A DNA stretch of 64,000 bases from Aliikangiella sp. G2MR2-5 (GTDB lineage Bacteria; Pseudomonadota; Gammaproteobacteria; Enterobacterales; Kangiellaceae): assembly GCF_015687155.1 (NCBI RefSeq), contig NZ_JADPQF010000003.1, positions 542,823-606,822 of the forward strand, written 5' to 3'. The notes under the pieces are model-generated. The model saw only the letters and a list, made by a program, of their open reading frames with translations, did not search any database and was not told the origin of the DNA. Position 1 is the first letter of the stretch, and every line of letters begins with the position of its first letter. Positions 27,738 to 36,154 of this stretch are shown one piece after another. A program made the translations under genes and the position numbers.

Positions 27738-29558
27738 CTAAATTAAGTCCCAGACATCATCCAGATCAGGTGTGTCGTGAATGGGCTCATCGGGCCGCCT
27801 TCGTGGTTCAATTAACTTCTTTCTGCCGCCAATTTCTTCGTATTGAAACTGTTTAAAACTGCTGGTGGCGGTCAGTTCTTTAATTAGACGTATATCAAAT
27901 ATTTGACCGGTATCATTCATAGCCACTTTACTTTTAGTGTTGAAGGCTAACGGATTAGTAATCAGTGTTTCAGGCTGGCCTATTCCGGTAAGTGCCGGCA
28001 AGCGCAATGCTCGTTGAAATTCATTATTTGCTTTTTTAGTCGTTTTCAGCTGAACTCTGACTGGCTTGGCGCCTGGAGCGAGCAACTGGACACCCATCTG
28101 AACCTGGCTACCTTTTGCTTGCCTTCTCACCCACCTTACAACACCGATGCTCCAATGATTCTGTTCCAGAAAACCTAATATTTCACCGGTTTGTGCGTGT
28201 TTTGGAAGTTGGTCTGCTGCAATTTGAATACAATAGCCGCCGGGGCTCATATTTATCAGGTCGACAGTTTGTAGCTGGTAGCTGTCTTTGACTATTTTTT
28301 CTCGAGAGCGGGTTTCTGCTTCCTGTTTTTTCTGTTTAAGCTCTTCGGCTGCTTGATCTGGACGATAGAGCTTAGCCCATATATCTTCATTAACAGTTCC
28401 GGAGGAGCTTAAATAATCTCTATCTGACTTGGTGTCAGCATTTCTACGTGCTGAAACTTCAAGCAATGTTGCTCCACGCAAACTTCCTTCCATGGCTTCT
28501 AGTGTATTTTCTGCCTCACCGGGAGCCGCGATATTAGGATCCTGAGTTAATAAATAGTGGGTTGCCCCCAGGCCAATACTTATTTCGAGGTGCTCATTTG
28601 AAGGTGTTCTGGCAAATGCTCTATGGGTTCCGTGACTCCAAATCTGAATCAGGTGTTTGATCAACATCACTTTTCGAGCACCAGTCGCTCCGTCTTCTTG
28701 AAGCGTGTTGAGCTTTAGCTTCAGATGTTCGACTACCGGTGTTACCGTGAGTTTCAGGTTGTTGGATATACTGTCCGAAAATAGCGATTTATGTACTGGC
28801 GGACTGGCAGAGTTTACAGCAATGACAAAGTGCTGTTTATTGTAAGCGTGTGAACTCAGAGATATATGCTCGGATAGCTCCGGTAACATTTCCCAAAGCA
28901 TCTTAATTTCAGGCTGGCGCAGTTGATAAGGATTGGCAATACTCAACAGTAGTATGCGTGCAAAAAATTGAAAACAGGAACTACAGTCTTCATCTCCGAT
29001 ATCAACATGGTTAGTTGCCAGTTCGTTTTCGCGAGCTATTTTATAAAGAATGTATAGCTCTCGCCAAATTCGGCGTGGGACAGAGGCATATAATTGATAG
29101 CATCGCAACATCACGAAGCTATGGTATTTAATGGCAAATGCAAGTGCACTGGTGAGATGTTTCTTGTTACTCCATTTGATTTCGCTGGTTACAATTGACT
29201 CAATGACTGAATGGAACCCTATGCATAGTTCTGTCTGCAGTGCTTGAACCAGTGCTGCTATCTTTTTTTGCTTTTCATTAAGGGCTATATGGTTATTGAG
29301 AAACTGTTTTTCCAATGAAATGATAATCAGGTCGGCTACCGGACAGAGCTTTTCAAGAATATGTAGACGTTTATCAGGATCGAGCAAACTCTGATTAGTC
29401 TGAACCAGAAGGTGGTAAATGTTTTTCGAACTTTCCCCCAAGTTTGCTACTGGTAAATTTTGTAACCAGTGAGAGACCTTTCTTGGCGTCATTTCAACGA
29501 AAGTTCGCTGATTGGCCTGAAACTCTCTTAGGGTTAAGCCTGTTCGTCCTTGCCTCAT
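27738..29558 (-). CDS. PilZ-like domain protein with large helical N-terminal region
   Basis: 606 residues. The first 350 are helical without recognisable enzyme motifs. Residues about 430-510 look like a PilZ domain (VDLINMSPGGYCIQI containing N-x-S-x-x-G, then GEILGFLEQN, WSIGVVRWVRR). The RxxxR half of the c-di-GMP motif is not clear, so binding is uncertain. It lies upstream of fimX on the same strand (180 bp apart) and probably shares its pathway, but a direct pilus role is inference. Confidence 0.7.
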   Translation of the reverse strand: MRQGRTGLTLREFQANQRTFVEMTPRKVSHWLQNLPVANLGESSKNIYHLLVQTNQSLLDPDKRLHILEKLCPVADLIIISLEKQFLNNHIALNEKQKKIAALVQALQTELCIGFHSVIESIVTSEIKWSNKKHLTSALAFAIKYHSFVMLRCYQLYASVPRRIWRELYILYKIARENELATNHVDIGDEDCSSCFQFFARILLLSIANPYQLRQPEIKMLWEMLPELSEHISLSSHAYNKQHFVIAVNSASPPVHKSLFSDSISNNLKLTVTPVVEHLKLKLNTLQEDGATGARKVMLIKHLIQIWSHGTHRAFARTPSNEHLEISIGLGATHYLLTQDPNIAAPGEAENTLEAMEGSLRGATLLEVSARRNADTKSDRDYLSSSGTVNEDIWAKLYRPDQAAEELKQKKQEAETRSREKIVKDSYQLQTVDLINMSPGGYCIQIAADQLPKHAQTGEILGFLEQNHWSIGVVRWVRRQAKGSQVQMGVQLLAPGAKPVRVQLKTTKKANNEFQRALRLPALTGIGQPETLITNPLAFNTKSKVAMNDTGQIFDIRLIKELTATSSFKQFQYEEIGGRKKLIEPRRRPDEPIHDTPDLDDVWDLI

Positions 29559-29889
29559 TTGGAGATCCCTAACCGTGTAAAACTTTTATTTATGCTAAAC
29601 CATCTCACGATCTAATTATCCAAATTAACATGAAACCGTCATAAAAATCATCCGTTTTATTTGTCTTTGCGATATTGGACGGGCTTGAGGCCCGCTAGTT
29701 CACTCGGACAAAATGGATATTATTCTTATCTAGGGGTCTTACAAAGTTGCTGTTTTACCCCTCGAGTTAACATTTCGTCATATTCAATATTAGCCTATTT
29801 AGCATCTGGTCGCCTAAAAGTTACTGATTTTCTTGAAATTTCAAGCGAACCAACTTTCTCTATCTGAGATTGTTATTCAGCACAACTTG
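29559..29889. other. 331-bp region between epmB and the PilZ-like gene
   Basis: No credible gene. A small hairpin (CGGGC/GCCCG, 29680-29694) lies in the middle. It should contain the promoter of the minus-strand PilZ-like gene. Confidence 0.45.
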
Positions 29890-30912
29890 CTAGGCAATGA
29901 CTGTTTTGGAAGCTCTTCCAGGTTCTTCTCTGGCTAACTTTGGGACCAGGTAGCCGGGCAGCCGCTTTTGCAACTCTTCTATCAATTTAACAGCTACATT
30001 AGTGTTGACTTCGAAATGGGCTGCTCCGATAACCTTGTCAAGTAGGTGCAGATAATAGGGTAAAACTTTGTTTTCAAAAAGCTTTTCGCTCAATTCCTGT
30101 AGTGAGTCCAGGCTATCATTTACGCCTTTTAGTAGTACGCTTTGATTCAGTAGAGTGATTTTGGATGATGCAAATAAAGCAAGGTACTCGGAAAGTAGAG
30201 AGTCAATTTCATTCGCATGGTTGATATGTAGCACCAGACTTATTTTCAGGCGCGAGTGATTTAGCCGATCCACCAAAGCTTGTGTGATTCGTTGAGGGAT
30301 AACTACAGGTAAGCGGGTGTGGAAACGGAGCCTCTTGAGGTGAGGTATATCTTCCAGTTTGGCAATAACTTCAAATAGGCGGCTGTCACTGACCATTAAA
30401 GGATCACCGCCACTTAAAATTACTTCACTGATTGATGGTGATTTGGCAATATAGGAAAGCGCATTTTCGAGTTGTGCGCCGCTAGCCAGGCTATCCTGAT
30501 AAGGGAAATGACGGCGAAAACAGTAGCGACAATTGACCGCGCAGGCTGACGCGAGAATGAGTAGGACTCTACCTTTATATTTGTGCAGTAAACCTGGTAT
30601 GGCATTGTGCTCTTCTTTAAGCGGATTTTTACTATAACCGGAAAAAGTGATTGTTTCGTTTTGATGTGACAAAACCTGTCGAAGCAGGGGATCGTCAGGG
30701 TTTCCCTTTGTCATCTTGTCTATATACGGTTGCGGTACTCGAGTTTTAAACTCGGACAACTCAGCTAGTTGTAACCGAATAGGGTGCTCAGCCAGGCCCA
30801 CAGCTTCAAGTAAAGAGGCAGGAGTGGAAACCGCTTCTTTAAGCAGTTTTTTCCAAGAATTTACCTGACAATCGGGCTGGTAAACGGGTATTATTGTCGA
30901 CGTATTTTTCAT
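29890..30912 (-). CDS. epmB: EF-P beta-lysylation protein EpmB (lysine 2,3-aminomutase-like radical SAM)
   Basis: 340-residue radical-SAM, PLP-dependent enzyme making (R)-beta-lysine for EF-P. The [4Fe-4S] motif is CAVNCRYC (C-x3-C-x2-C); GGDPLMVSD and the [11 protein letters not shown] segment are typical of the KamA/EpmB family. Shorter than true lysine 2,3-aminomutases, as expected for EpmB. Divergent from efp, with the epmA gene just beyond, which fixes the function. The C terminus ends in [11 protein letters not shown]. Confidence 0.95.
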   Translation of the reverse strand: MKNTSTIIPVYQPDCQVNSWKKLLKEAVSTPASLLEAVGLAEHPIRLQLAELSEFKTRVPQPYIDKMTKGNPDDPLLRQVLSHQNETITFSGYSKNPLKEEHNAIPGLLHKYKGRVLLILASACAVNCRYCFRRHFPYQDSLASGAQLENALSYIAKSPSISEVILSGGDPLMVSDSRLFEVIAKLEDIPHLKRLRFHTRLPVVIPQRITQALVDRLNHSRLKISLVLHINHANEIDSLLSEYLALFASSKITLLNQSVLLKGVNDSLDSLQELSEKLFENKVLPYYLHLLDKVIGAAHFEVNTNVAVKLIEELQKRLPGYLVPKLAREEPGRASKTVIA

Positions 30913-31037
30913 CCGGCTATTTTAACCCGATTCAGAGAGTCGAATCACCCGTAATTATTCGGCAAGTGCTCGATAGTTCCGGTGATGAAAGAAAGCCATA
31001 CATTAATGTCAAAGAGATAAGTCAAAGAGAGAAGTCA

Positions 31038-31601
31038 ATGGCGACATATACTACGAATGATTTTCGTCCTGGAATGAAATTTATGCTCGATGGTGAGCCT
31101 GTAGCTATCATCGAAAATAACTTTGTTCGTCCAGGAAAAGGACAAGCTTTCGCAAAAACAAAAGTACACTTTTTGCTTACTGGTCGTATTGTCGAAAAAA
31201 CGTTTAAATCTGGCGAAAGTTTTGAACAAGCGGACGTTATGGAAACCGATATGGAGTACCTCTATACCGATGGAGAGTTCTGGCACTTTATGGATCCAGG
31301 ATCATTCGAGCAGTTTGCGGCTGACGCCAAAGCTGTTGGTGAAAATGCTAAATGGTTGAAAGAGCAGGAATCTTGTATGGTCACTCTTTTCAATGGTACT
31401 CCAATTTCAATTACGCCTCCAAACTTTGTTGTTCAGGAAGTTGTTGAGACCGACCCCGGGTTAAAGGGAGATACTTCTGGTAGTGGTGGCAAGCCCGCAA
31501 CTTTGGAGTCCGGGGCTGTTGTTCGTGTTCCTTTATTTGTCCAAATTGGAGAAAAGATCAAAGTTGATACACGTACCAGCGAATATGTATCAAGAGCCTA
31601 A
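31038..31601 (+). CDS. efp: Translation elongation factor P
   Basis: 187-residue EF-P that relieves ribosome stalling at polyproline. Three beta-barrel domains; the modification loop reads VRPGKGQAF with K34, the lysine used by the EpmA/EpmB pathway (not the Arg of the EarP type). Start at MATYTTNDF; a longer in-frame frame from 30894 overlaps epmB and is not conserved. A strong terminator follows. Confidence 0.97.
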   Translation: MATYTTNDFRPGMKFMLDGEPVAIIENNFVRPGKGQAFAKTKVHFLLTGRIVEKTFKSGESFEQADVMETDMEYLYTDGEFWHFMDPGSFEQFAADAKAVGENAKWLKEQESCMVTLFNGTPISITPPNFVVQEVVETDPGLKGDTSGSGGKPATLESGAVVRVPLFVQIGEKIKVDTRTSEYVSRA

Positions 31602-31650
31602 TTGCAGGTTCGCTCCAGCTTGATTTAGAGCCTGCTGATCCGCAAAAAAG

Positions 31651-31689
31651 AGGTCATGTTGAACTATGTTCAGACATGACCTTTTTTTT
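31651..31689 (+). terminator. Intrinsic terminator of efp
   Basis: Stem AGGTCATGT/ACATGACCT (9-bp arms) with T8 directly after (31682-31689). It separates efp from epmA, which then needs its own promoter or read-through. Confidence 0.9.
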
Positions 31690-31751
31690 GCAAACCAGGC
31701 GCGATTCGTATACCAAAAGATAGTTTTGAACTTTTTAGGTGCAACATCAAA

Positions 31752-32684
31752 GTGAATATTCTCCAGCAGCGTGCGCAAGCTTTAAAGGCTGTACGCGATT
31801 ATTTTTTTTCTGAAAAGGTAATGGAAGTTGATTCTGAACTACTCTCTCCATATTCGGTAACTGATCCTTATATGTCTGCAATGAGGGCAACTTCTGCCAA
31901 CGGCAGACTACAGGGTTATTTGCAGACGTCCCCCGAATATGCAATGAAAAAGCTTTTGAGCACAGGGTGTGGAGATATCTACCAGCTGGGAAAAGTTTTT
32001 CGGGCAGATGAGTCCGGAAAAAATCACTCTCCCGAGTTTACTATGTTGGAGTGGTATCGGTTGGGGTGGGATCATCATCAGCTAATGGAAGAAGTACGGC
32101 AAGTAATTCAGCTGGTGACGGGTATTGATGGTTTTACCAAATTAACCTATGAACAGGCTTTTGAGTCCGCCCTTGGTTTAAATCCATTTACGGCAACGGT
32201 CAGGGAGTTAGAAGTATTGGCTACTTCCAGACTCGGAGACATACCGGAAGATATGCTCAGAGATAATTATCTTTCACTTTTGTTCTCTGAATGTGTTGAG
32301 ACTGGTTTTGAAAAGGACAAAGTCACCTTTATTTATGATTTTCCTGCCTCGCAGGCTTCTTTAGCTAAGGTCCAGACTCGTTCGGATAATTCCGTCGCAT
32401 GCCGATTTGAAGCCTTTGCCGGGGGACTCGAATTGGCCAACGGTTTTTGGGAATTGACTGATGCTGAAGAACAGTTGAAGCGTTTCGAAGAAGACAACCG
32501 TCAGAGAGCTCTACAGGGTAACTCGCCAATAGCGGTTGATAGTGAATTGATTACCGCACTTAAACGAGGGTTGCCTGAGTGCTCGGGTGTTGCAATTGGC
32601 TTCGACAGGCTTATGATGATCAAGCAACGTGAAGATGATATTCACAATATCCTGCCTTCAGTTTTATACAGGAAAGCAGATTAA
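31752..32684 (+). CDS. epmA: EF-P lysine ligase EpmA (LysRS-like)
   Basis: 310-residue paralogue of the lysyl-tRNA synthetase catalytic domain without the anticodon domain; ligates beta-lysine to EF-P Lys34. Class II motif 2 (KVFRADESGKNHSPEFTMLEWY) and motif 3 (PECSGVAIGFDRLMM) are clear. Starts at GTG with AGGTG about 10 nt upstream. Together with epmB and efp it completes the modification module except epmC, which is not in this window. Confidence 0.95.
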   Translation: MNILQQRAQALKAVRDYFFSEKVMEVDSELLSPYSVTDPYMSAMRATSANGRLQGYLQTSPEYAMKKLLSTGCGDIYQLGKVFRADESGKNHSPEFTMLEWYRLGWDHHQLMEEVRQVIQLVTGIDGFTKLTYEQAFESALGLNPFTATVRELEVLATSRLGDIPEDMLRDNYLSLLFSECVETGFEKDKVTFIYDFPASQASLAKVQTRSDNSVACRFEAFAGGLELANGFWELTDAEEQLKRFEEDNRQRALQGNSPIAVDSELITALKRGLPECSGVAIGFDRLMMIKQREDDIHNILPSVLYRKAD

Positions 32685-32788
32685 ATTGCTCAAAGAAATG
32701 GAATAATAGCTTGCAAATAATCACTGCAAGGGCAAGAGGGGGGCGCTCTACTAGCGAGTAATAGAGAAATAGTCAAAGAATTTTTTCT

Positions 32789-32822
32789 TGCACGAAACTC
32801 GTCCGGGGACGCGTTTCATGCA
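32789..32822. other. Strong inverted repeat between epmA and csp
   Basis: Arms TGCACGAAAC and GTTTCATGCA with further GTCC/GGAC pairing inside. On the plus strand a T6 run precedes it, and on the minus strand no U-run follows. It probably ends or stabilises the csp mRNA. Confidence 0.6.
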
Positions 32823-32838
32823 GGAGAGGATTAAGCGA

Positions 32839-33045
32839 TTAAACGGCTGTAACGTTTTCCGCTTGAGGCCCTTTTTGACCTTGAGAGATAGTAAACTGAA
32901 CTTGTTGCCCTTCGGCTAAAGTTTTGAAACCATCAGATTGAATAGCGCTAAAGTGAACAAAAACGTCTGGTCCTGACTCCTGCTCGATAAATCCAAAGCC
33001 CTTCTTTTCGTTGAAAAACTTAACTTTTCCTGTAACTGTAGACAT
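32839..33045 (-). CDS. CspA-family cold-shock protein
   Basis: 68-residue single cold-shock domain with RNP1 KGFGFIEQ and RNP2 VFVHFSAIQ; binds single-stranded [25 protein letters not shown] start with AGGAT upstream. A 325-bp leader region lies upstream, in keeping with long cold-shock 5' UTRs. Which csp paralogue it is cannot be decided. Confidence 0.95.
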   Translation of the reverse strand: MSTVTGKVKFFNEKKGFGFIEQESGPDVFVHFSAIQSDGFKTLAEGQQVQFTISQGQKGPQAENVTAV

Positions 33046-33370
33046 AAAAATATCCTGTATCTAACTTTAAAACGATCATTGCCTAGCTAGTCGGAAAGCT
33101 CGCATCTTTGTACAAAACACAGGAGGAAAAACAATAATCACGATCTATTAGAGTAGACATTATGTTTATTATTTGACTTCACTGAAGACTGGACAAAGAG
33201 TCGCCTCGACTTGAAAGCAAGATCGATTATACACCAAGGCAAAGGCGGGTCAATCGAATTCAATAAGGTGTCATAGATGTTTAATGATCTATCGCGTAAA
33301 AGTGATAAGAGTGGTTGGTCCTGATAGGTGCTTTTCACCTTGCTGTTGATGTTCAGGACCGTTTGTTTAC
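33046..33370. other. Spacer between psd and csp with a nested inverted repeat
   Basis: No gene; the short minus-strand frame inside lacks any protein character. Just after the psd stop lies an outer repeat GGTCCTGA (33317-33324) / TCAGGACC (33353-33360) enclosing an inner AGGTG/CACCT hairpin, probably the psd 3' end structure. The rest would hold the csp promoter and leader. Confidence 0.55.
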
Positions 33371-34237
33371 TTAACTTTTTTCTTGACGAGTCAACATCTT
33401 TTCTCCCAATACCATGGGAGAGGCAGGCTTGAGCTTTTCATTCCATTGCCACTGGTTTTTCTGAAGCAGCAAGATTACTGTAGAGCCTAACTTAAAACGC
33501 CCCATTTCTTTGCCTTTGTGTAAGCTAACTTTCTTCTCCGGGTAATCCCAATGACTCGGTTTCTTTACGGTAGGCGGGGTAACAGTTCCATGCCAAACGG
33601 TTTCAACACTGCCCACAATTGTTGCACCAACTGCCACTAATGCCATTTCTCCAAATGGCGTGTCAAAATAACAGACGACCCTTTCATTTCGAGCAAAGAG
33701 GTTGGGGACATTTTCTGCGGTCAAAGGGTTAACTGAAAAGAGCTTTCCTGGAACGTGCGTCATTGCGGTCAAAGTACCTTCGCAGGGCATATGGATCCGG
33801 TGATAATCTTTTGGAGCGAGATAGATGGTACAGAATTCTCCATCGCTAAACAGTTTCGCTTTCTCTTCATTTCCTCCTAGAAGTTCTAGCGCTGAATAAT
33901 GATGACCTTTTGCCTGAATTATTCGCCCCTGTTCTATTTTTCCAAACTGGCTCATTGCACCGTCCACTGGAGAGCAAAGACTGTTTTGATCATCATCGAT
34001 TGGGCGCGACTCAGGTTTAATCGCTCGAGTAAAGAAGTCATTAAAGCAAGCATAGTTAGTCAGTTCTGGCTCGACCGCATTGGACATATCAATGCCGTAG
34101 GCATTGGCAAACTTCTGAATAAACCAGTTTTTAAACCAGACTGTTTTACTGTCTGCGAGTTTACCCGCTGCTATCGAGACCAGATGTTGTGGAAACAAGT
34201 ACTGGGACGTGATTTTTAACTGATCGCCAAAAGACAT
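33371..34237 (-). CDS. psd: Phosphatidylserine decarboxylase proenzyme
   Basis: 288-residue membrane-associated pyruvoyl enzyme making phosphatidylethanolamine. Self-cleavage motif L-G-S-T in FKLGSTVILLL near residue 250, catalytic region APKDYHRIHMP and VNPLTAENVPNLFARNERV. Length as in E. coli before processing. The neighbouring position to rsgA/orn is conserved in enteric bacteria, here with motAB in between as in Pseudomonas. Confidence 0.96.
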   Translation of the reverse strand: MSFGDQLKITSQYLFPQHLVSIAAGKLADSKTVWFKNWFIQKFANAYGIDMSNAVEPELTNYACFNDFFTRAIKPESRPIDDDQNSLCSPVDGAMSQFGKIEQGRIIQAKGHHYSALELLGGNEEKAKLFSDGEFCTIYLAPKDYHRIHMPCEGTLTAMTHVPGKLFSVNPLTAENVPNLFARNERVVCYFDTPFGEMALVAVGATIVGSVETVWHGTVTPPTVKKPSHWDYPEKKVSLHKGKEMGRFKLGSTVILLLQKNQWQWNEKLKPASPMVLGEKMLTRQEKS

Positions 34238-34401
34238 GGTTTACTATCTCAATCCTTAAAAAGAGGCGCATTTTACCTGTGAAATTGGCAAAAGTCAGGT
34301 TTTAGGCGGATTCGCTAATCTTTAACTATATTTAATGTACCTGCGAATTGATTGCTTTTCGTAGTTAATTAACTATAAATTCAACAAATTAGAGAGTATC
34401 G

Positions 34402-35256
34402 ATGACGGTTTTTATCGGTGGAATCATTGTGCTTGCCGCTGTACTGGGGGGCTATGTTCTCTCTCATGGAGAGTTAGTGGCGCTTTGGCAACCATTTGAG
34501 CTTCTCATTATCGGCGGAGCGGCTTTGGGGGCCTTTATCACCGCCAATCCTGCAAAAATCACAGCAAGAACTTTTGCTGCTGTCCCTAAACTACTGAGTG
34601 GAAGTCGGTTCACCAAGTCGCTCTACCTTGAGTTGTTGTCTTTGATGTATCAACTATTCAACATTATTCGAAGAGAAGGCTTAATTGCGATTGAGCGTCA
34701 CATTGAAGACCCGGAAGAAAGTGAAATATTCTCTCGCTTTCCTATGGTGACGCAAGATAAACACGCCCTTGATTTTATCTGCGACTATTTGCGCCTGATG
34801 GTTATCGGAGATATGACTTCTTATGAGCTTGAGAATCTTATGGATGTTGATCTGGAAACTCACCACCATGAAAAGCTGGCTCCATCGCATGCACTGGCCA
34901 AAGTAGCTGACGCTCTTCCCGGGTTTGGTATTGTCGCCGCGGTATTGGGAATTGTTATTACCATGCAATCGCTAGGTGGACCGCCAGAAGTTATCGGGGT
35001 GCATGTCGCCGCTGCGCTGGTAGGAACTTTCCTTGGTATTCTTTTGGCTTACGGCTTTATTGCTCCGCTGTCCAATGCACTGGAATATCGTGCACTGGAA
35101 GAGGGTAAGTATTTTGAGTGTATCAAAGTTTGTATTCTGGCTTCAGTAAATGGTATGCCTCCGCAAATAGCGGTTGAATTTGGGCGTAAAACTTTGACTA
35201 GCAATGTTCGTCCAGATTTTTATGAGTTAGAAGAGTGTGTGAAAGGCTTGAGGTAA
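34402..35256 (+). CDS. motA: Flagellar stator protein MotA
   Basis: 284-residue four-helix inner-membrane stator subunit. Helices near residues 1-22 and 35-55, a large cytoplasmic loop with charged residues (LIAIERHIEDPEES), then helices with the PGFGIVAAVLGIVITM signature and a final helix to about 230. Forms the ion channel with MotB. RBS AGAG before ATG. Confidence 0.95.
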   Translation: MTVFIGGIIVLAAVLGGYVLSHGELVALWQPFELLIIGGAALGAFITANPAKITARTFAAVPKLLSGSRFTKSLYLELLSLMYQLFNIIRREGLIAIERHIEDPEESEIFSRFPMVTQDKHALDFICDYLRLMVIGDMTSYELENLMDVDLETHHHEKLAPSHALAKVADALPGFGIVAAVLGIVITMQSLGGPPEVIGVHVAAALVGTFLGILLAYGFIAPLSNALEYRALEEGKYFECIKVCILASVNGMPPQIAVEFGRKTLTSNVRPDFYELEECVKGLR

Positions 35257-35290
35257 GTAGTAGACCTTTTCAAACAATTGGAGGTTCGTG

Positions 35291-36154
35291 TTGGCAGACA
35301 ATAGTGAGAATGCCAAACCAATAATAATCAAGCGAGTTAAAAAAAACTTACATGATTTTCATGGTGGGAGCTGGAAAGTCGCGTTTGCAGATTTTGCAAC
35401 AGCTATGATGGCTTTCTTTTTACTATTATGGTTGATCGGAAATACATCTGATGAGCAGCAGCAGGCAATTTCGGGGTATTTTAGCGATCCTGTTGGATAC
35501 GCAGACAAGTCTGCAGCAAGTAAGTCCGTTATCGGTGAAGGAGGACAAAACGCGTCGGTAATTGAGTATAAGAATGTAAAACCGGAAACTGATATTAAAG
35601 ATATTCTCGAAGATGACCTCGACAAACTCGCTGAGGAAAAGGAAATTGCCAAGCTGGAGTTACTTAAAGAAAAGCTAGAGTCATTGGTCGACAATAGTAA
35701 AGCTTTTGAACAATTTAAAAAACAGGTGATGCTGGATATAACTCCTGCCGGATTAAGGATTCAAATCGTCGATGAAGATAAGCGCCCTATGTTCGATAGC
35801 GGTAGCGCAGAGCCTAAATATTATTCCAAGCTGATACTTCGAGGACTCGCAAGTGTATTGAAAAAAGTGCCGAATAAGCTAAGTGTAACCGGCCACACTG
35901 ATGCTACGCCTTATATTGAAAGAGAAGACTATGGAAACTGGGAGTTGTCGGCTGACAGGGCGAATGCTGCAAGAAGGGAATTGGTTGTCGGCGGTATCAA
36001 TGAAGATAAAATTGCGAGGGTCGAAGGGTTCTCTTCTTCTATTCTGTTCGATAAGGATAATCCACATAATCCTGTCAATCGAAGGATCGCTATTATCGTT
36101 TTAAAGCCCAGTGTCGCTCGCGATATAGAAAAGCAGGTTTTGGGCGTTGACTAG
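35291..36154 (+). CDS. motB: Flagellar stator protein MotB
   Basis: 287-residue stator subunit: single TM helix (VAFADFATAMMAFFLLLWLIG) with the ion-binding Asp at D34, a plug/linker and the C-terminal OmpA-like peptidoglycan-binding domain (LSVTGHTDATPYI; LSADRANAARRELV). TTG at 35291 gives a 6-nt spacing to GGAGG; the GTG 3 bp before is a less well-spaced alternative. The end overlaps the start of the following GGDEF-EAL gene by 8 bp. Confidence 0.93.
   Translation: MADNSENAKPIIIKRVKKNLHDFHGGSWKVAFADFATAMMAFFLLLWLIGNTSDEQQQAISGYFSDPVGYADKSAASKSVIGEGGQNASVIEYKNVKPETDIKDILEDDLDKLAEEKEIAKLELLKEKLESLVDNSKAFEQFKKQVMLDITPAGLRIQIVDEDKRPMFDSGSAEPKYYSKLILRGLASVLKKVPNKLSVTGHTDATPYIEREDYGNWELSADRANAARRELVVGGINEDKIARVEGFSSSILFDKDNPHNPVNRRIAIIVLKPSVARDIEKQVLGVD

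Noticed and set aside
31752..32684. Lysyl-tRNA synthetase
   Set aside because: Only the class II core of about 310 residues is present and it sits beside efp/epmB, so EpmA is the right call.
33138..33338. 66-residue minus-strand frame upstream of the cold-shock gene
   Set aside because: No protein character or RBS; it covers the psd 3' inverted repeat and the csp leader.
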